From the NCBI RefSeq assembly GCF_004005865.1, contig NZ_SACN01000003.1, positions 310,001 to 374,000 of the forward strand: a stretch of 64,000 bases of DNA, given 5' to 3'. How positions within the stretch are numbered: position 1 is the stretch's first letter; each line of letters begins with the position of its first letter. Of the stretch, positions 27,488 through 35,553 are shown one piece after another. Under the pieces are notes generated by a model. That model made no database searches, was not told the DNA's origin, and saw only the letters and a program-made list of their open reading frames with translations. The position numbers were made by a program, and so were the translations under genes. The stretch is from Sphingomonas crocodyli (GTDB lineage Bacteria > Pseudomonadota > Alphaproteobacteria > Sphingomonadales > Sphingomonadaceae).

Positions 27488-27766
27488 ATGGCTGAAAAAT
27501 ATCCCATGCAGGCGAGCGGGGCGCGCGACGCCAAGGTGCACCCCGATGGCGTGCAGGAACCGCATCAACGCGCGTCGGCGGGCGAGAGCGGCGGAGGCGC
27601 CTATCCTAATCCGCACAAGGACAAGAAACCCAAGACCTCGCCGGGGGATTTCCTTGGCCATGGTGGCCAAACCGAGATCAACTATCATGGAAGCGGCCAG
27701 CTTGGCGACCAGCAGGTCGATGAACAAAACGGCGCGCGGGCGGCAACCGCCAAGGATGCTGACTGA
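27488..27766 (+). CDS. Hypothetical hydrophilic protein
   Basis: A 92-residue protein rich in Gly, Asp, Lys and His, without hydrophobic core. It lies 18 nt after the lipoprotein gene on the same strand. No domain; its composition suggests a disordered, possibly hydrophilin-like stress protein. Confidence 0.55.
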   Translation: MAEKYPMQASGARDAKVHPDGVQEPHQRASAGESGGGAYPNPHKDKKPKTSPGDFLGHGGQTEINYHGSGQLGDQQVDEQNGARAATAKDAD

Positions 27767-27987
27767 CCAGTTACCGGCGGACGGCGGTGTCCGCGGCGGT
27801 CCGATTGCCGCTCCGACCGAGCCAGGGTGTAAGCACCAGATTAGCCGCCGTGCACAGAATTTGCGCGGCCTTGGCCCGCCTCAGCCTTTTGGTGATCCAG
27901 GCTGAGGGGGCGGGATATGATCGTCACCCTCGGCGGGCGGCCGGGGCTTGGGAGAATTGTCACCGGGATCTGGACGGTTGCTCGCTA

Positions 27988-28173
27988 TCACTGCGTCGAT
28001 CCGCTGAGATGGTGTTCTACCCTGTCGGCGCTGTGACCGACCTCCTGCACCGCTGCGCGCAACTGCTCCTCGGTCACGCCGAACTTCCTGGTCCAGTACC
28101 GGACCTCGTAATCTTCGGTCAGAGCTATACGCGAGGCGTCCTGCGGGGCGCGGATTGAGGTATCATCGCTCAT
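27988..28173 (-). CDS. DUF3606 family protein
   Basis: A 61-residue protein matching DUF3606: SRIALTEDYEVRYWTRKFGVTEEQL then a helical HSADRVEHHL tail. The family is common in sphingomonads and rhizobia and its role is unknown. ATG follows AGGAGAT. An FNR-like box lies 58 nt upstream. Confidence 0.85.
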   Translation of the reverse strand: MSDDTSIRAPQDASRIALTEDYEVRYWTRKFGVTEEQLRAAVQEVGHSADRVEHHLSGSTQ

Positions 28174-28231
28174 CGGTAAATCTCCTGGCTGTCACCCGTC
28201 CAGCGCGGGAGGCTGCGCGCGGTTCCGCAAT

Positions 28232-28245
28232 CTGATCTGGATTAG
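28232..28245. promoter_or_regulatory. FNR/FixK-like box upstream of DUF3606 gene
   Basis: CTGATCTGGATTAG, the same 14 bases as the ligD box. It is 58 nt from the DUF3606 ATG (28173) and 191 nt before the facing small gene at 28437. Confidence 0.65.
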
Positions 28246-28436
28246 CCAAGTTTCGGTCCAGAGGAGCGAACTCGGTCCAGAGGCTTGGCGCCAGTCATCG
28301 AATGCCCGTTCGAACGAGGCGGCTGATCGCGTTGTCGCGCGTGCGGCCGGAACGAGTATCGCCGCGATCCTTTGAGCCAATATCGCATCGCTGCTCAAGC
28401 TGGCTGCAATCCCAAGAGGCTCCAAGGAGAAAGAGC

Positions 28437-28649
28437 ATGATCAGGCAACCCAATATCTCGACCGAACATCAACCCAAAGGTTCCGGGCTCAATCCGAGCG
28501 ACACACTCGACAAGCCGGTCGACAGCCCCGACGTTCTGGCTGGCCATGCCGATCGTCAGCCGGCTGCGCCCCACAAGCTGGACAGCGCGACCGCCAGGAT
28601 CGATGATCAGGGGCGGCCAATGCCGGATAAGAATAAAGATGGCGCCTGA
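28437..28649 (+). CDS. Small hydrophilic hypothetical protein
   Basis: A 70-residue Pro/Asp-rich protein without hydrophobic segments. ATG at 28437 has CAAGGAGA upstream. No family recognised. Confidence 0.5.
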   Translation: MIRQPNISTEHQPKGSGLNPSDTLDKPVDSPDVLAGHADRQPAAPHKLDSATARIDDQGRPMPDKNKDGA

Positions 28650-28789
28650 GGCGTTGATTGCCCCGTCGACTGATACCGTCTCAGGTGGGGTCCGCGCTGG
28701 GTCCGAGACCGCACCAGTCCGGGACCGCGTAGCAAGGTTCATCCCTGTTCCGCTTGCAACAGCGCCCGCTCAGTGACGCCCGTCCGCCG

Positions 28790-29077
28790 CTAATGCCGGG
28801 CCGGGATCGGGTGATCCAGGTTCATCGGATTTTCGGGATCGTACACCCCGGCGTGTCGGCGAGTTCGCGCCTCGCGCAATAGCATTTGCTCGATCGAGCG
28901 CCAGTGCGAGGGTGTCGAGGGTGCGATCGGGGCCGCACCCGCCCAGCGAATGTGGATCCACTCGCTTCCGATCACATCAAATGTTCCATCGTCATCGGCC
29001 ACCTCGAGCGCGAATACGCGACCATCGGCCGATAAAGGACGTAAGGATCGACTGATCTTGAGTTCACCGTGACGCAT
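28790..29077 (-). CDS. Hypothetical protein
   Basis: A 95-residue protein with a beta-rich N-terminal half (FALEVADDDGTFDVIGSEWIHIRW) and a basic helix WRSIEQMLLREARTRR. The downstream member of a two-gene minus-strand unit, 12 bases after its neighbour. Function unknown. Confidence 0.55.
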   Translation of the reverse strand: MRHGELKISRSLRPLSADGRVFALEVADDDGTFDVIGSEWIHIRWAGAAPIAPSTPSHWRSIEQMLLREARTRRHAGVYDPENPMNLDHPIPARH

Positions 29078-29089
29078 GGTCGATCGCTC

Positions 29090-29407
29090 TTACGCCGCGA
29101 GGCCGTCCTGGCGCCCGGGGATGCGACCCTGGGCGCGCAGCGCTGCGAGGCAGGCCGCGAGCGTCGGGCCAAATACGGCCGTGCGTGCGCCGTCGCTCAG
29201 GCTTGCGTCAATCTCCCAGATCTCGTCGTGAGCGAGGCACTCGGCGGCAGCACCTCGATGCGAGGGGGCGCCCAGGACCGCAGTTCGCTCGGCATGCTGG
29301 AGATATTCGCGCAGGCTGATGGGGATCTCGCGCTGGCCTTCCCATGTGCGATGCGCATTGTGCCGGACGTTGAAAGAGGTCGCACTATCGGTCAGCCACT
29401 GTAGCAT
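29090..29407 (-). CDS. Hypothetical protein
   Basis: A 105-residue protein of mixed composition with an Ala-rich C-terminal helix (GPTLAACLAALRAQG). No domain recognised. It may share a transcript with the gene downstream at 28790. Confidence 0.5.
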   Translation of the reverse strand: MLQWLTDSATSFNVRHNAHRTWEGQREIPISLREYLQHAERTAVLGAPSHRGAAAECLAHDEIWEIDASLSDGARTAVFGPTLAACLAALRAQGRIPGRQDGLAA

Positions 29408-29462
29408 GAAACACCCGCCCAGATACTCGATGTTCCGGGTAACGGCGGCGGTGCGAAGCGGT

Positions 29463-29476
29463 TCCCCGTACGGGGA
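29463..29476. terminator. GC palindrome after treY
   Basis: TCCCCGTACGGGGA lies 17 bases beyond the treY stop. It could fold as a small stem and end the trehalose operon, but lacks a uridine run. Confidence 0.3.
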
Positions 29477-29492
29477 GCGAATTAATCTATGT

Positions 29493-31940
29493 CTATGAAA
29501 TAGTTGGCTGCGCTACGGCCACATGACCTTTGAGCAGATCTACCACGGGCCGTGGCCCCGCATCCTCAATCACCGCCGTGTCTTCCCACCATTCAGCGCC
29601 CAGGCTGATATGGTCGCGGTCAACCAAGGCCCTGCCCAGGCGGATCGCAACCGCGCAGGTCAGGCGGTCGTCGCCAAGCGCCCGTTCGAACGCCACGACA
29701 TGCGCGCTGCGAGGGCCGACCACCCGGAGCGGGCGATACGAACCGTCGCGCAAGGCGCAATGATCCTTGCGGAGCGCGAGCAGGCTGGTGACAAGATCGA
29801 ATTTGGCATCGTAGCCGGCCCCTGCCGAAAGCGAAGCGGCACGCGCGGCGAAGTCGACCGGGCGGCGATTGTCGGGATCGACCAGCGACAGATCGAGCGT
29901 TTCGCACCCCTGATAGATATCTGGAACGCCCGGTGCCAGAAATTGCAGGCCCGTTTGGGCAAGGCTGTTTGCAAGCGCGGGCGCGCTGATCCGCCGGATG
30001 AAGCGCTCGAAACTCTCTCGAAAGTCGGCACGCTCGGGGGTGGCCAGCAAATGGGTCGCCAGGTCGCGGTAGCAACCCTCGTAGTCCGGCTGAGGCGCTT
30101 CCCACGACGAGCGCAGCTTGGCTTCGCGCAATGTCTTGTCCTGCCATCTATGAATACGAGCGAGGAGCTTGTCAGAAGGTTCGCCCCATGCCCCCACCAG
30201 CGTCTGGAACAGGATTGCGATATCGCCACGATTGAGCCGCGATGCAGCAGGGCCGATCAGGCTCAGCCACTGCTGAACAAGATCCGCCCATATGTCGGGA
30301 ATCGAGCTGAGAACGGCGAGGCGCGCTCGCGCATCGGCACCGCGCTTGTGATCGTGCGTCGACAGCGCCAGCATCGCGTGTGGATGATGGCGCGCGCGGG
30401 CGCTCGATGCCGCATGGAAGGTCGCAATGTCGCTGGCAAAGCGACCGGGATCCGAGCCGACGTCGTTCGCCGACAGCAAAACGCCGTAGCGGTAAAATGC
30501 CGTGTCCTCGACGCCTTTGGCTGCAATCGGCGCGCACAGTTGCTGAAATCGGCGCGCGGCGTCGCACGCAAGGTCGGCCGGTGCGGCCAACGTGCCTGCG
30601 AGCAGCTTCAATATGAAGATCAGCACCGGCTCCTCGCCGGGCGGCATCAGGGGCAAAGCGGCCTTGTGAGCGAGCTCGCGGACCGGCTTGTCGCTCAACG
30701 GGGCGTCGGTGCCGGTGCCATAGGTTCGATAGACCGGAAAAACCCACAAAAGCCGCTCGATCGCACGGCGCAGCATCGGTCTGGGGATCCAGCGTTCGCC
30801 ACAGGCGCCAGCAAGGGCGGCAAACGCCTCGACGCAAGCGTCGAGCTGGGCCTCAAACTGCCAGGCCAGCAGTTCGCGCCGAGCGACCAGCGCTTCGGTC
30901 GCGAAATCGCCGGCCCGTTCGCTCAGGCTCTCCCAGAGGCGACACAGCGATTTCCACCCGTGAGGATCGTGAATGAGCTCGCCGGCCTCACGCATGAAAT
31001 CATAGCCTGTGGTGCCATCAGTCCGCCAGTCAGGATTGAGGCGCTCTTGCGGCCCGAGGATTTTCTCGACCACGATATAGGCCGGGCGGCCGGGTGCCAG
31101 GGTTTCGAAACGCGCGCGCAGTCGCTGGCAGTAGGTTGCCGGGTCGGTCAGCCCATCGACATGATCGACACGGACGCCGTCGATCAATCCCCTGGCAAAG
31201 AGATCGAAGTAGAGGCGGTGGGACCACTCAAAGACATCGGGATCCTCGATCCGGACCCCCGCCAGCTCGTTGATCGAGAAAAAACGGCGCCAGTTGAGAC
31301 AGTCGTTCGCTGCGCGCCAGTGGATCAGACGGTAATGCTGCCGGTCGATGAGGTTTGCGAGCGCCAGCCGTCCGTCGGGCCGTGCCGGATCGTGTCGAGC
31401 GAGGGCGCGCGCACGATCCTCGGCCAGAACCGGATCATCGCAGCGCAGCGGATAGGCGGTCGAGCCATAGAGTTCGAGTGCGAGGGGTCCGGCCGCGTCG
31501 ATCAGTCGGATTGCGCCCGCCTCGAGCGCCTCTTCCAGAGATGTCGCCAGCACGGGCAGCATGATCGGGACACGCCAGTCCACGTCGAAAAGGCGCGCGT
31601 GCGGACTGTCGGCGCCGCGAGCGAGAAGATCGCACCAATAGGCATTCGTGGTTCCGGCAACACCCATATGGTTGGGCACGATATCGATGATGACCCCGAG
31701 CTTGTGGCGCCTGACAGTCTCGACGAGACGCTCCAACCCCTCTTCGCCGCCGAGTTCGGGATTGATGCATGTGGGGTCGACGACGTCATAGCCGTGCTGG
31801 GAGGCGGGCGCTGCCGTCGTCACCGGCGAGAGATAGATATGGCTGATCCCGAGTGCTGCCAGATAGGGGATGATCGCTTCGGCGTCGGCAAAGGCGAAGC
31901 CTGCGTGGAGCTGGAGTCGGTAGGTGGCGGTGGGGATCAT
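29493..31940 (-). CDS. treY: Malto-oligosyltrehalose synthase
   Basis: The 815-residue enzyme converts the reducing end of maltodextrins to a trehalose unit. GH13 landmarks: YLSPVTTAAPASQHGYD, DIVPNHMG, RVDHVDGLTDP with the catalytic aspartate, VVEKILGPQE with the acid/base glutamate, and LSTHDHKRG. The ATG at 31940 overlaps the malQ stop (ATGA); the longer frame upstream is only malQ coding sequence out of frame. It is the last gene of glgX-treZ-malQ-treY. Confidence 0.95.
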   Translation of the reverse strand: MIPTATYRLQLHAGFAFADAEAIIPYLAALGISHIYLSPVTTAAPASQHGYDVVDPTCINPELGGEEGLERLVETVRRHKLGVIIDIVPNHMGVAGTTNAYWCDLLARGADSPHARLFDVDWRVPIMLPVLATSLEEALEAGAIRLIDAAGPLALELYGSTAYPLRCDDPVLAEDRARALARHDPARPDGRLALANLIDRQHYRLIHWRAANDCLNWRRFFSINELAGVRIEDPDVFEWSHRLYFDLFARGLIDGVRVDHVDGLTDPATYCQRLRARFETLAPGRPAYIVVEKILGPQERLNPDWRTDGTTGYDFMREAGELIHDPHGWKSLCRLWESLSERAGDFATEALVARRELLAWQFEAQLDACVEAFAALAGACGERWIPRPMLRRAIERLLWVFPVYRTYGTGTDAPLSDKPVRELAHKAALPLMPPGEEPVLIFILKLLAGTLAAPADLACDAARRFQQLCAPIAAKGVEDTAFYRYGVLLSANDVGSDPGRFASDIATFHAASSARARHHPHAMLALSTHDHKRGADARARLAVLSSIPDIWADLVQQWLSLIGPAASRLNRGDIAILFQTLVGAWGEPSDKLLARIHRWQDKTLREAKLRSSWEAPQPDYEGCYRDLATHLLATPERADFRESFERFIRRISAPALANSLAQTGLQFLAPGVPDIYQGCETLDLSLVDPDNRRPVDFAARAASLSAGAGYDAKFDLVTSLLALRKDHCALRDGSYRPLRVVGPRSAHVVAFERALGDDRLTCAVAIRLGRALVDRDHISLGAEWWEDTAVIEDAGPRPVVDLLKGHVAVAQPTIS

Positions 31941-33856
31941 GATCGCCGTCCCTCGTTCAGCAGCGTCGCGCGCCGTTGGACATCCGGGTCGCGGCACAAG
32001 ATATCGACCGGTGCGCCAAGACGACGCCGCCAGTTGGGATGTTCATCGATCGTCCCGGGAAGGTTGGGCTGTTCTTCGAGTCCGAGCAAATCTTCCATCG
32101 GAACGATTGTCAGCGTGGATCCCGCCCGCCCCGCGGCCGCGATCGCGGCGTCGACCACGCGTTCGGGTGCGTCGGGCGCGGGCTGGGGCCCTGCGTCGCC
32201 CACCAGCCTCCAGAAATGCCCGCGATCGACTGCTCGCTGCTGCTCGGCCTCCTCAACGCCGCTTCGACCCAGCGACCGGCTCCACACGAGATCGCGACCG
32301 CTCCACCATCCCGCGACGGTCGGGGTGTCATGGGTGCCCGTCATGGCGACGCTCGCCTCTGTAAAGTCAACGGGGTCGCGAAAGGCTGCGGCGTCGCGTT
32401 CGAACCACAGGACGCGCATGCCCAGCATATGCCGGTCGGCCGCGGCCTGCGCAAATCCAGCCGGGGGGGTGCCCAGATCCTCGGCGACGACGATCGCTTT
32501 GACGCGGTCCGCTTCGAGGGTCAGCAGGCGCAGCAGGTCAACCAAGGGGTAGTGAAGGTAGGCACCGTTCTGCGCGGTTTCGCCTTTGGGTATGACCCAC
32601 AGCCGCGCAAGACCGAACGCATGGTCGATGCGCACGCCACCGGCAAAAGCGAGCGCACGGCGGACCATTGCGATCCAGGGCGCGAAGCCGGTCTTTCGCA
32701 GACCCGCAGGTGAGAAACTGGTCAGCCCCCAATTTTGTCCATCGGGACCTAGCGGATCGGGCGGCGCACCGATCGAGACGCCCTCGAGCATCGTACCCTG
32801 CATCGCCCAGGCGTCGCTGCCGCCGGGGTCGACGCCAACCGCCAGGTCACTGATCAGGCCGATCGCCATTCCCGCGCGCCTTGCTGTGATCTGTGCCCGG
32901 CCGAGCGCATCATCCGCGCGCGCCTGGGCTGCGCACAAACGTGAGATCGCGGCCGCTTCCTGCGTTGCGACACGTGTCGCGGCTTCACCCGCCGGATCAT
33001 GATAAGCAGGTGGCCAATGTCTCCAGTCAGGGCTTTCAAAACGCCGGGCGAGGGTGTCGAACAGCGCGTGACGCGCCAATGCCAATCGATCCCTTGGATC
33101 GGTCTCGGCAGGGCCGGGAAGGCTAACCCCATAGTGTGCGGCATCGCGGTGAGACTGTCGCGCAAGGTCGAAGACGGTCGCCCAGTCGATGAGCGCTCCA
33201 TCACCCGGATCTCCCCGTGGCGCCTCGATAAGACCAGTGTTCGCGAACAAGCGGCTCGATGGCGCATAAGGGCTGAAGTGGGTTGCCCCTGGGATTGTGG
33301 CGTGGACCGGGCTCAAGGCGACCACGTCCGCACCGAGCTCCGCCAGTCCCACCACCATCTGGGCGAGGTCGGCGAAGTCGCCATGCCATTTGGTGCGATC
33401 GCCACGCAACGAGGGGATCTGGACCGCTGCCCCCCATGCGCGCTGCGGCGGTAAGGGGCAATGGGAAGGGGCGACCGCGAGCTTGATGGATTGGCCGGCT
33501 ACATGCAGCATGTGATAACCGATCCGGTCAAGCGGTGGCAGCCGACCTCGCGAGACCGTCAGCTTTCGGCATGTTCCGTCCTCAAACTCGATCTCGGCCA
33601 TGCTCGCCTGCTCGAAAGCAGCGGGCAGTGGACAGGAATGCGCCACGTCCGCCGTGAGCAATACAGGAGGTTGCCGGTCGAGATTGTCATGCGCCGCTAG
33701 GCTCGCATTGATGGCGCGCAGATCGCTCGCGGGATGACCAAGCGCTGTCAGGATGGCGATCAGTGCGTCATCCTCGACGGTCTGATCGACACCGTCAGCA
33801 TCCCGCCAGTGGCGCGCCACGCCAACGCGCCTCGCCAGCCGGTCGAGCGGTGTCAC
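31937..33856 (-). CDS. malQ: 4-alpha-glucanotransferase (amylomaltase)
   Basis: A 639-residue GH77 enzyme. Catalytic positions: GGVRIDHAFGLARLWVIP (aspartate), AIVVAEDLGTPPAGF (glutamate) and GTHDTPTVAGWW (aspartate). It rearranges linear glucans, feeding TreY with suitable chains. The start is GTG at 33856, overlapping the treZ stop (GTGA); an upstream in-frame ATG at 34105 lies deep inside treZ and is not credible. The N-terminal region (to about residue 130) is the extra domain seen in larger bacterial amylomaltases. Confidence 0.93.
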   Translation of the reverse strand: MTPLDRLARRVGVARHWRDADGVDQTVEDDALIAILTALGHPASDLRAINASLAAHDNLDRQPPVLLTADVAHSCPLPAAFEQASMAEIEFEDGTCRKLTVSRGRLPPLDRIGYHMLHVAGQSIKLAVAPSHCPLPPQRAWGAAVQIPSLRGDRTKWHGDFADLAQMVVGLAELGADVVALSPVHATIPGATHFSPYAPSSRLFANTGLIEAPRGDPGDGALIDWATVFDLARQSHRDAAHYGVSLPGPAETDPRDRLALARHALFDTLARRFESPDWRHWPPAYHDPAGEAATRVATQEAAAISRLCAAQARADDALGRAQITARRAGMAIGLISDLAVGVDPGGSDAWAMQGTMLEGVSIGAPPDPLGPDGQNWGLTSFSPAGLRKTGFAPWIAMVRRALAFAGGVRIDHAFGLARLWVIPKGETAQNGAYLHYPLVDLLRLLTLEADRVKAIVVAEDLGTPPAGFAQAAADRHMLGMRVLWFERDAAAFRDPVDFTEASVAMTGTHDTPTVAGWWSGRDLVWSRSLGRSGVEEAEQQRAVDRGHFWRLVGDAGPQPAPDAPERVVDAAIAAAGRAGSTLTIVPMEDLLGLEEQPNLPGTIDEHPNWRRRLGAPVDILCRDPDVQRRATLLNEGRRS

Positions 33857-35553
33857 GTGTGATCCAGTCGGGCAACGAAGCGTTCGCCCTCCCGGAAGAT
33901 ATCCTTGCCGGGCATGTCGGGGAGGCCTGCCGGGACTTTGGCCAGGTCGATCGCCAGACGAAGCTGACGGCCATCGCCCATGCGCCAGGCCGCGGCCACG
34001 GCCATGTCGCCTATGGGCTCGGCGCCCATCGACGTGGTGCCGCGAAGGCGCGGCACCAGCCATGTGGCGCGGATATCGATCAGCGAGCGGTAAAGCGCCT
34101 CCCACGTCGCGGCATCGGGTCCGGGGAGGGGGCGCGACGCTGCGAAGGTGGCAGGGTCGTTGGGGTCCGGGATGCGCGCGCGGGCCGTCTCGTCACTGAA
34201 TGCGCTGAACTTGGCGAACTCGCGTCGTCGGCCCTCGCGCACCGCGTCGGCGAGCTGGTCGTGAAAGTCGGTGAAGAAAAGGAAAGGGGTCTGCGATCCG
34301 ACTTCATCGCCCATGAAGATGAGCGGAATCTGGGGGCTCAGGAAGAGCAGTGCGGTAGCGGCCCGCAGCCGATCCATGTCGCACAGAACAGTGAGCCGCT
34401 CCCCCAATGCCCGGTTGCCGATCTGATCGTGGTTTTGAAGAAAGCCGACAAAGGCGCTGGGGGGGAGGTGCCCGCTCGCTGTGCCTCGGCGTTTTCCATC
34501 CTGGTTGACCGACACCTCGCCCTGATAGATGAACCCCTCGCTCAGTGCGCGCGCGAGCCGGTGCTCGCGCCGATCCGCAAAGTCCCGATAATAAGCGCTC
34601 GTCTCTCCGGTCAGCAGGACGTGAAGGATGTTGTGTACATCGTCGTTCCATTGCGCGTCGAAGCGACCCGCACCCAGATGTGCGGCGTCGTTGGCCTCAT
34701 TCTCCAGGACAAGATGAACGTGGCGATCCTTGCCGACGGTCTCGCGCAGATCGCGCGCCAGCCCGTTGAGGAACATGGGGTTGCCAATCGCATGGACCGC
34801 ATCGAAGCGCAGTCCGTCGACCCGATAGTCGTGGAGCCACATGAGCGCGTTCTCGCGAAAATAAGCCGCAACCGCCGGCTCATCGACCGCAACCGCTCCG
34901 CCCCATGGCGTTTTGGCCTCGGCGTGGAAGAAATCGGGTGCAAAAGCTTCGAGATAATTGCCGTCGGGTCCGAAGTGATTGTAGACCACATCGATAAAAA
35001 CCATCAGGCGCAGGCTGTGGGCGGTATCGATCAACGCCTTGAGTTCGTCCGGTGAGCCGTAGGCCTCCGCCGGCGCGAAGGGCAGGACACCATCATAGCC
35101 CCAGTTGCGTGTGCCGGGAAAGGCGCCCACCGGCATAAGCTCGATTGCCGTAATTCCCAGCGCCGCGAGGCGTTCGAGTTCGCGGGCAACGCCTCCGAAG
35201 CCGCCGAGGACGCCGGCGTGAACCTCCTGGATGATCGCCTCTTCCCAGGGTCGACCGAGCCATCCGGGCGTTTGCCAGCCATAGGCATGATCGACCACCA
35301 CGCTCCAGCCGTGCACGCCCCCCGACTGCGCCCGCGATGCGGGATCGGGCACCGCCCTCCCATCGTCAAGCCGGAAGCGGTAGCGTGATCCCGGCCGCGC
35401 GGGCGCGTCGACATGAAAGAAGCCGTCGCCCTGGGGCGCCATGGCGAGGGGGGAAGCGCCCTCGACCTCCAGCGAAGGGACTTTCTGCGACGGCGCCCAC
35501 AGCGCGAAACGCCATCGCTCGGCAGTGAGCCTGTGGGGGCCCCAGCGCGTCAT
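33853..35553 (-). CDS. treZ: Malto-oligosyltrehalose trehalohydrolase
   Basis: A 566-residue GH13 enzyme releasing trehalose from the TreY product. It has an N-terminal beta domain (WRFALWAPSQ), then the barrel with ELMPVGAFPGTRNWGYDGV, DVVYNHFGPDGNY, RVDGLRFDAVHAI (aspartate nucleophile), LVLENEANDA (glutamate) and GFLQNHDQIGNRA. ATG overlaps the glgX stop (TGATG) and its end overlaps malQ. Confidence 0.96.
   Translation of the reverse strand: MTRWGPHRLTAERWRFALWAPSQKVPSLEVEGASPLAMAPQGDGFFHVDAPARPGSRYRFRLDDGRAVPDPASRAQSGGVHGWSVVVDHAYGWQTPGWLGRPWEEAIIQEVHAGVLGGFGGVARELERLAALGITAIELMPVGAFPGTRNWGYDGVLPFAPAEAYGSPDELKALIDTAHSLRLMVFIDVVYNHFGPDGNYLEAFAPDFFHAEAKTPWGGAVAVDEPAVAAYFRENALMWLHDYRVDGLRFDAVHAIGNPMFLNGLARDLRETVGKDRHVHLVLENEANDAAHLGAGRFDAQWNDDVHNILHVLLTGETSAYYRDFADRREHRLARALSEGFIYQGEVSVNQDGKRRGTASGHLPPSAFVGFLQNHDQIGNRALGERLTVLCDMDRLRAATALLFLSPQIPLIFMGDEVGSQTPFLFFTDFHDQLADAVREGRRREFAKFSAFSDETARARIPDPNDPATFAASRPLPGPDAATWEALYRSLIDIRATWLVPRLRGTTSMGAEPIGDMAVAAAWRMGDGRQLRLAIDLAKVPAGLPDMPGKDIFREGERFVARLDHT

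Noticed and set aside
29523..32552. Very long plus-strand open frame (over 1000 codons) opposite treY and malQ
   Set aside because: It is antisense to two genes with complete GH13/GH77 motifs, and its own sequence shows no family resemblance; high GC makes such mirror frames common.
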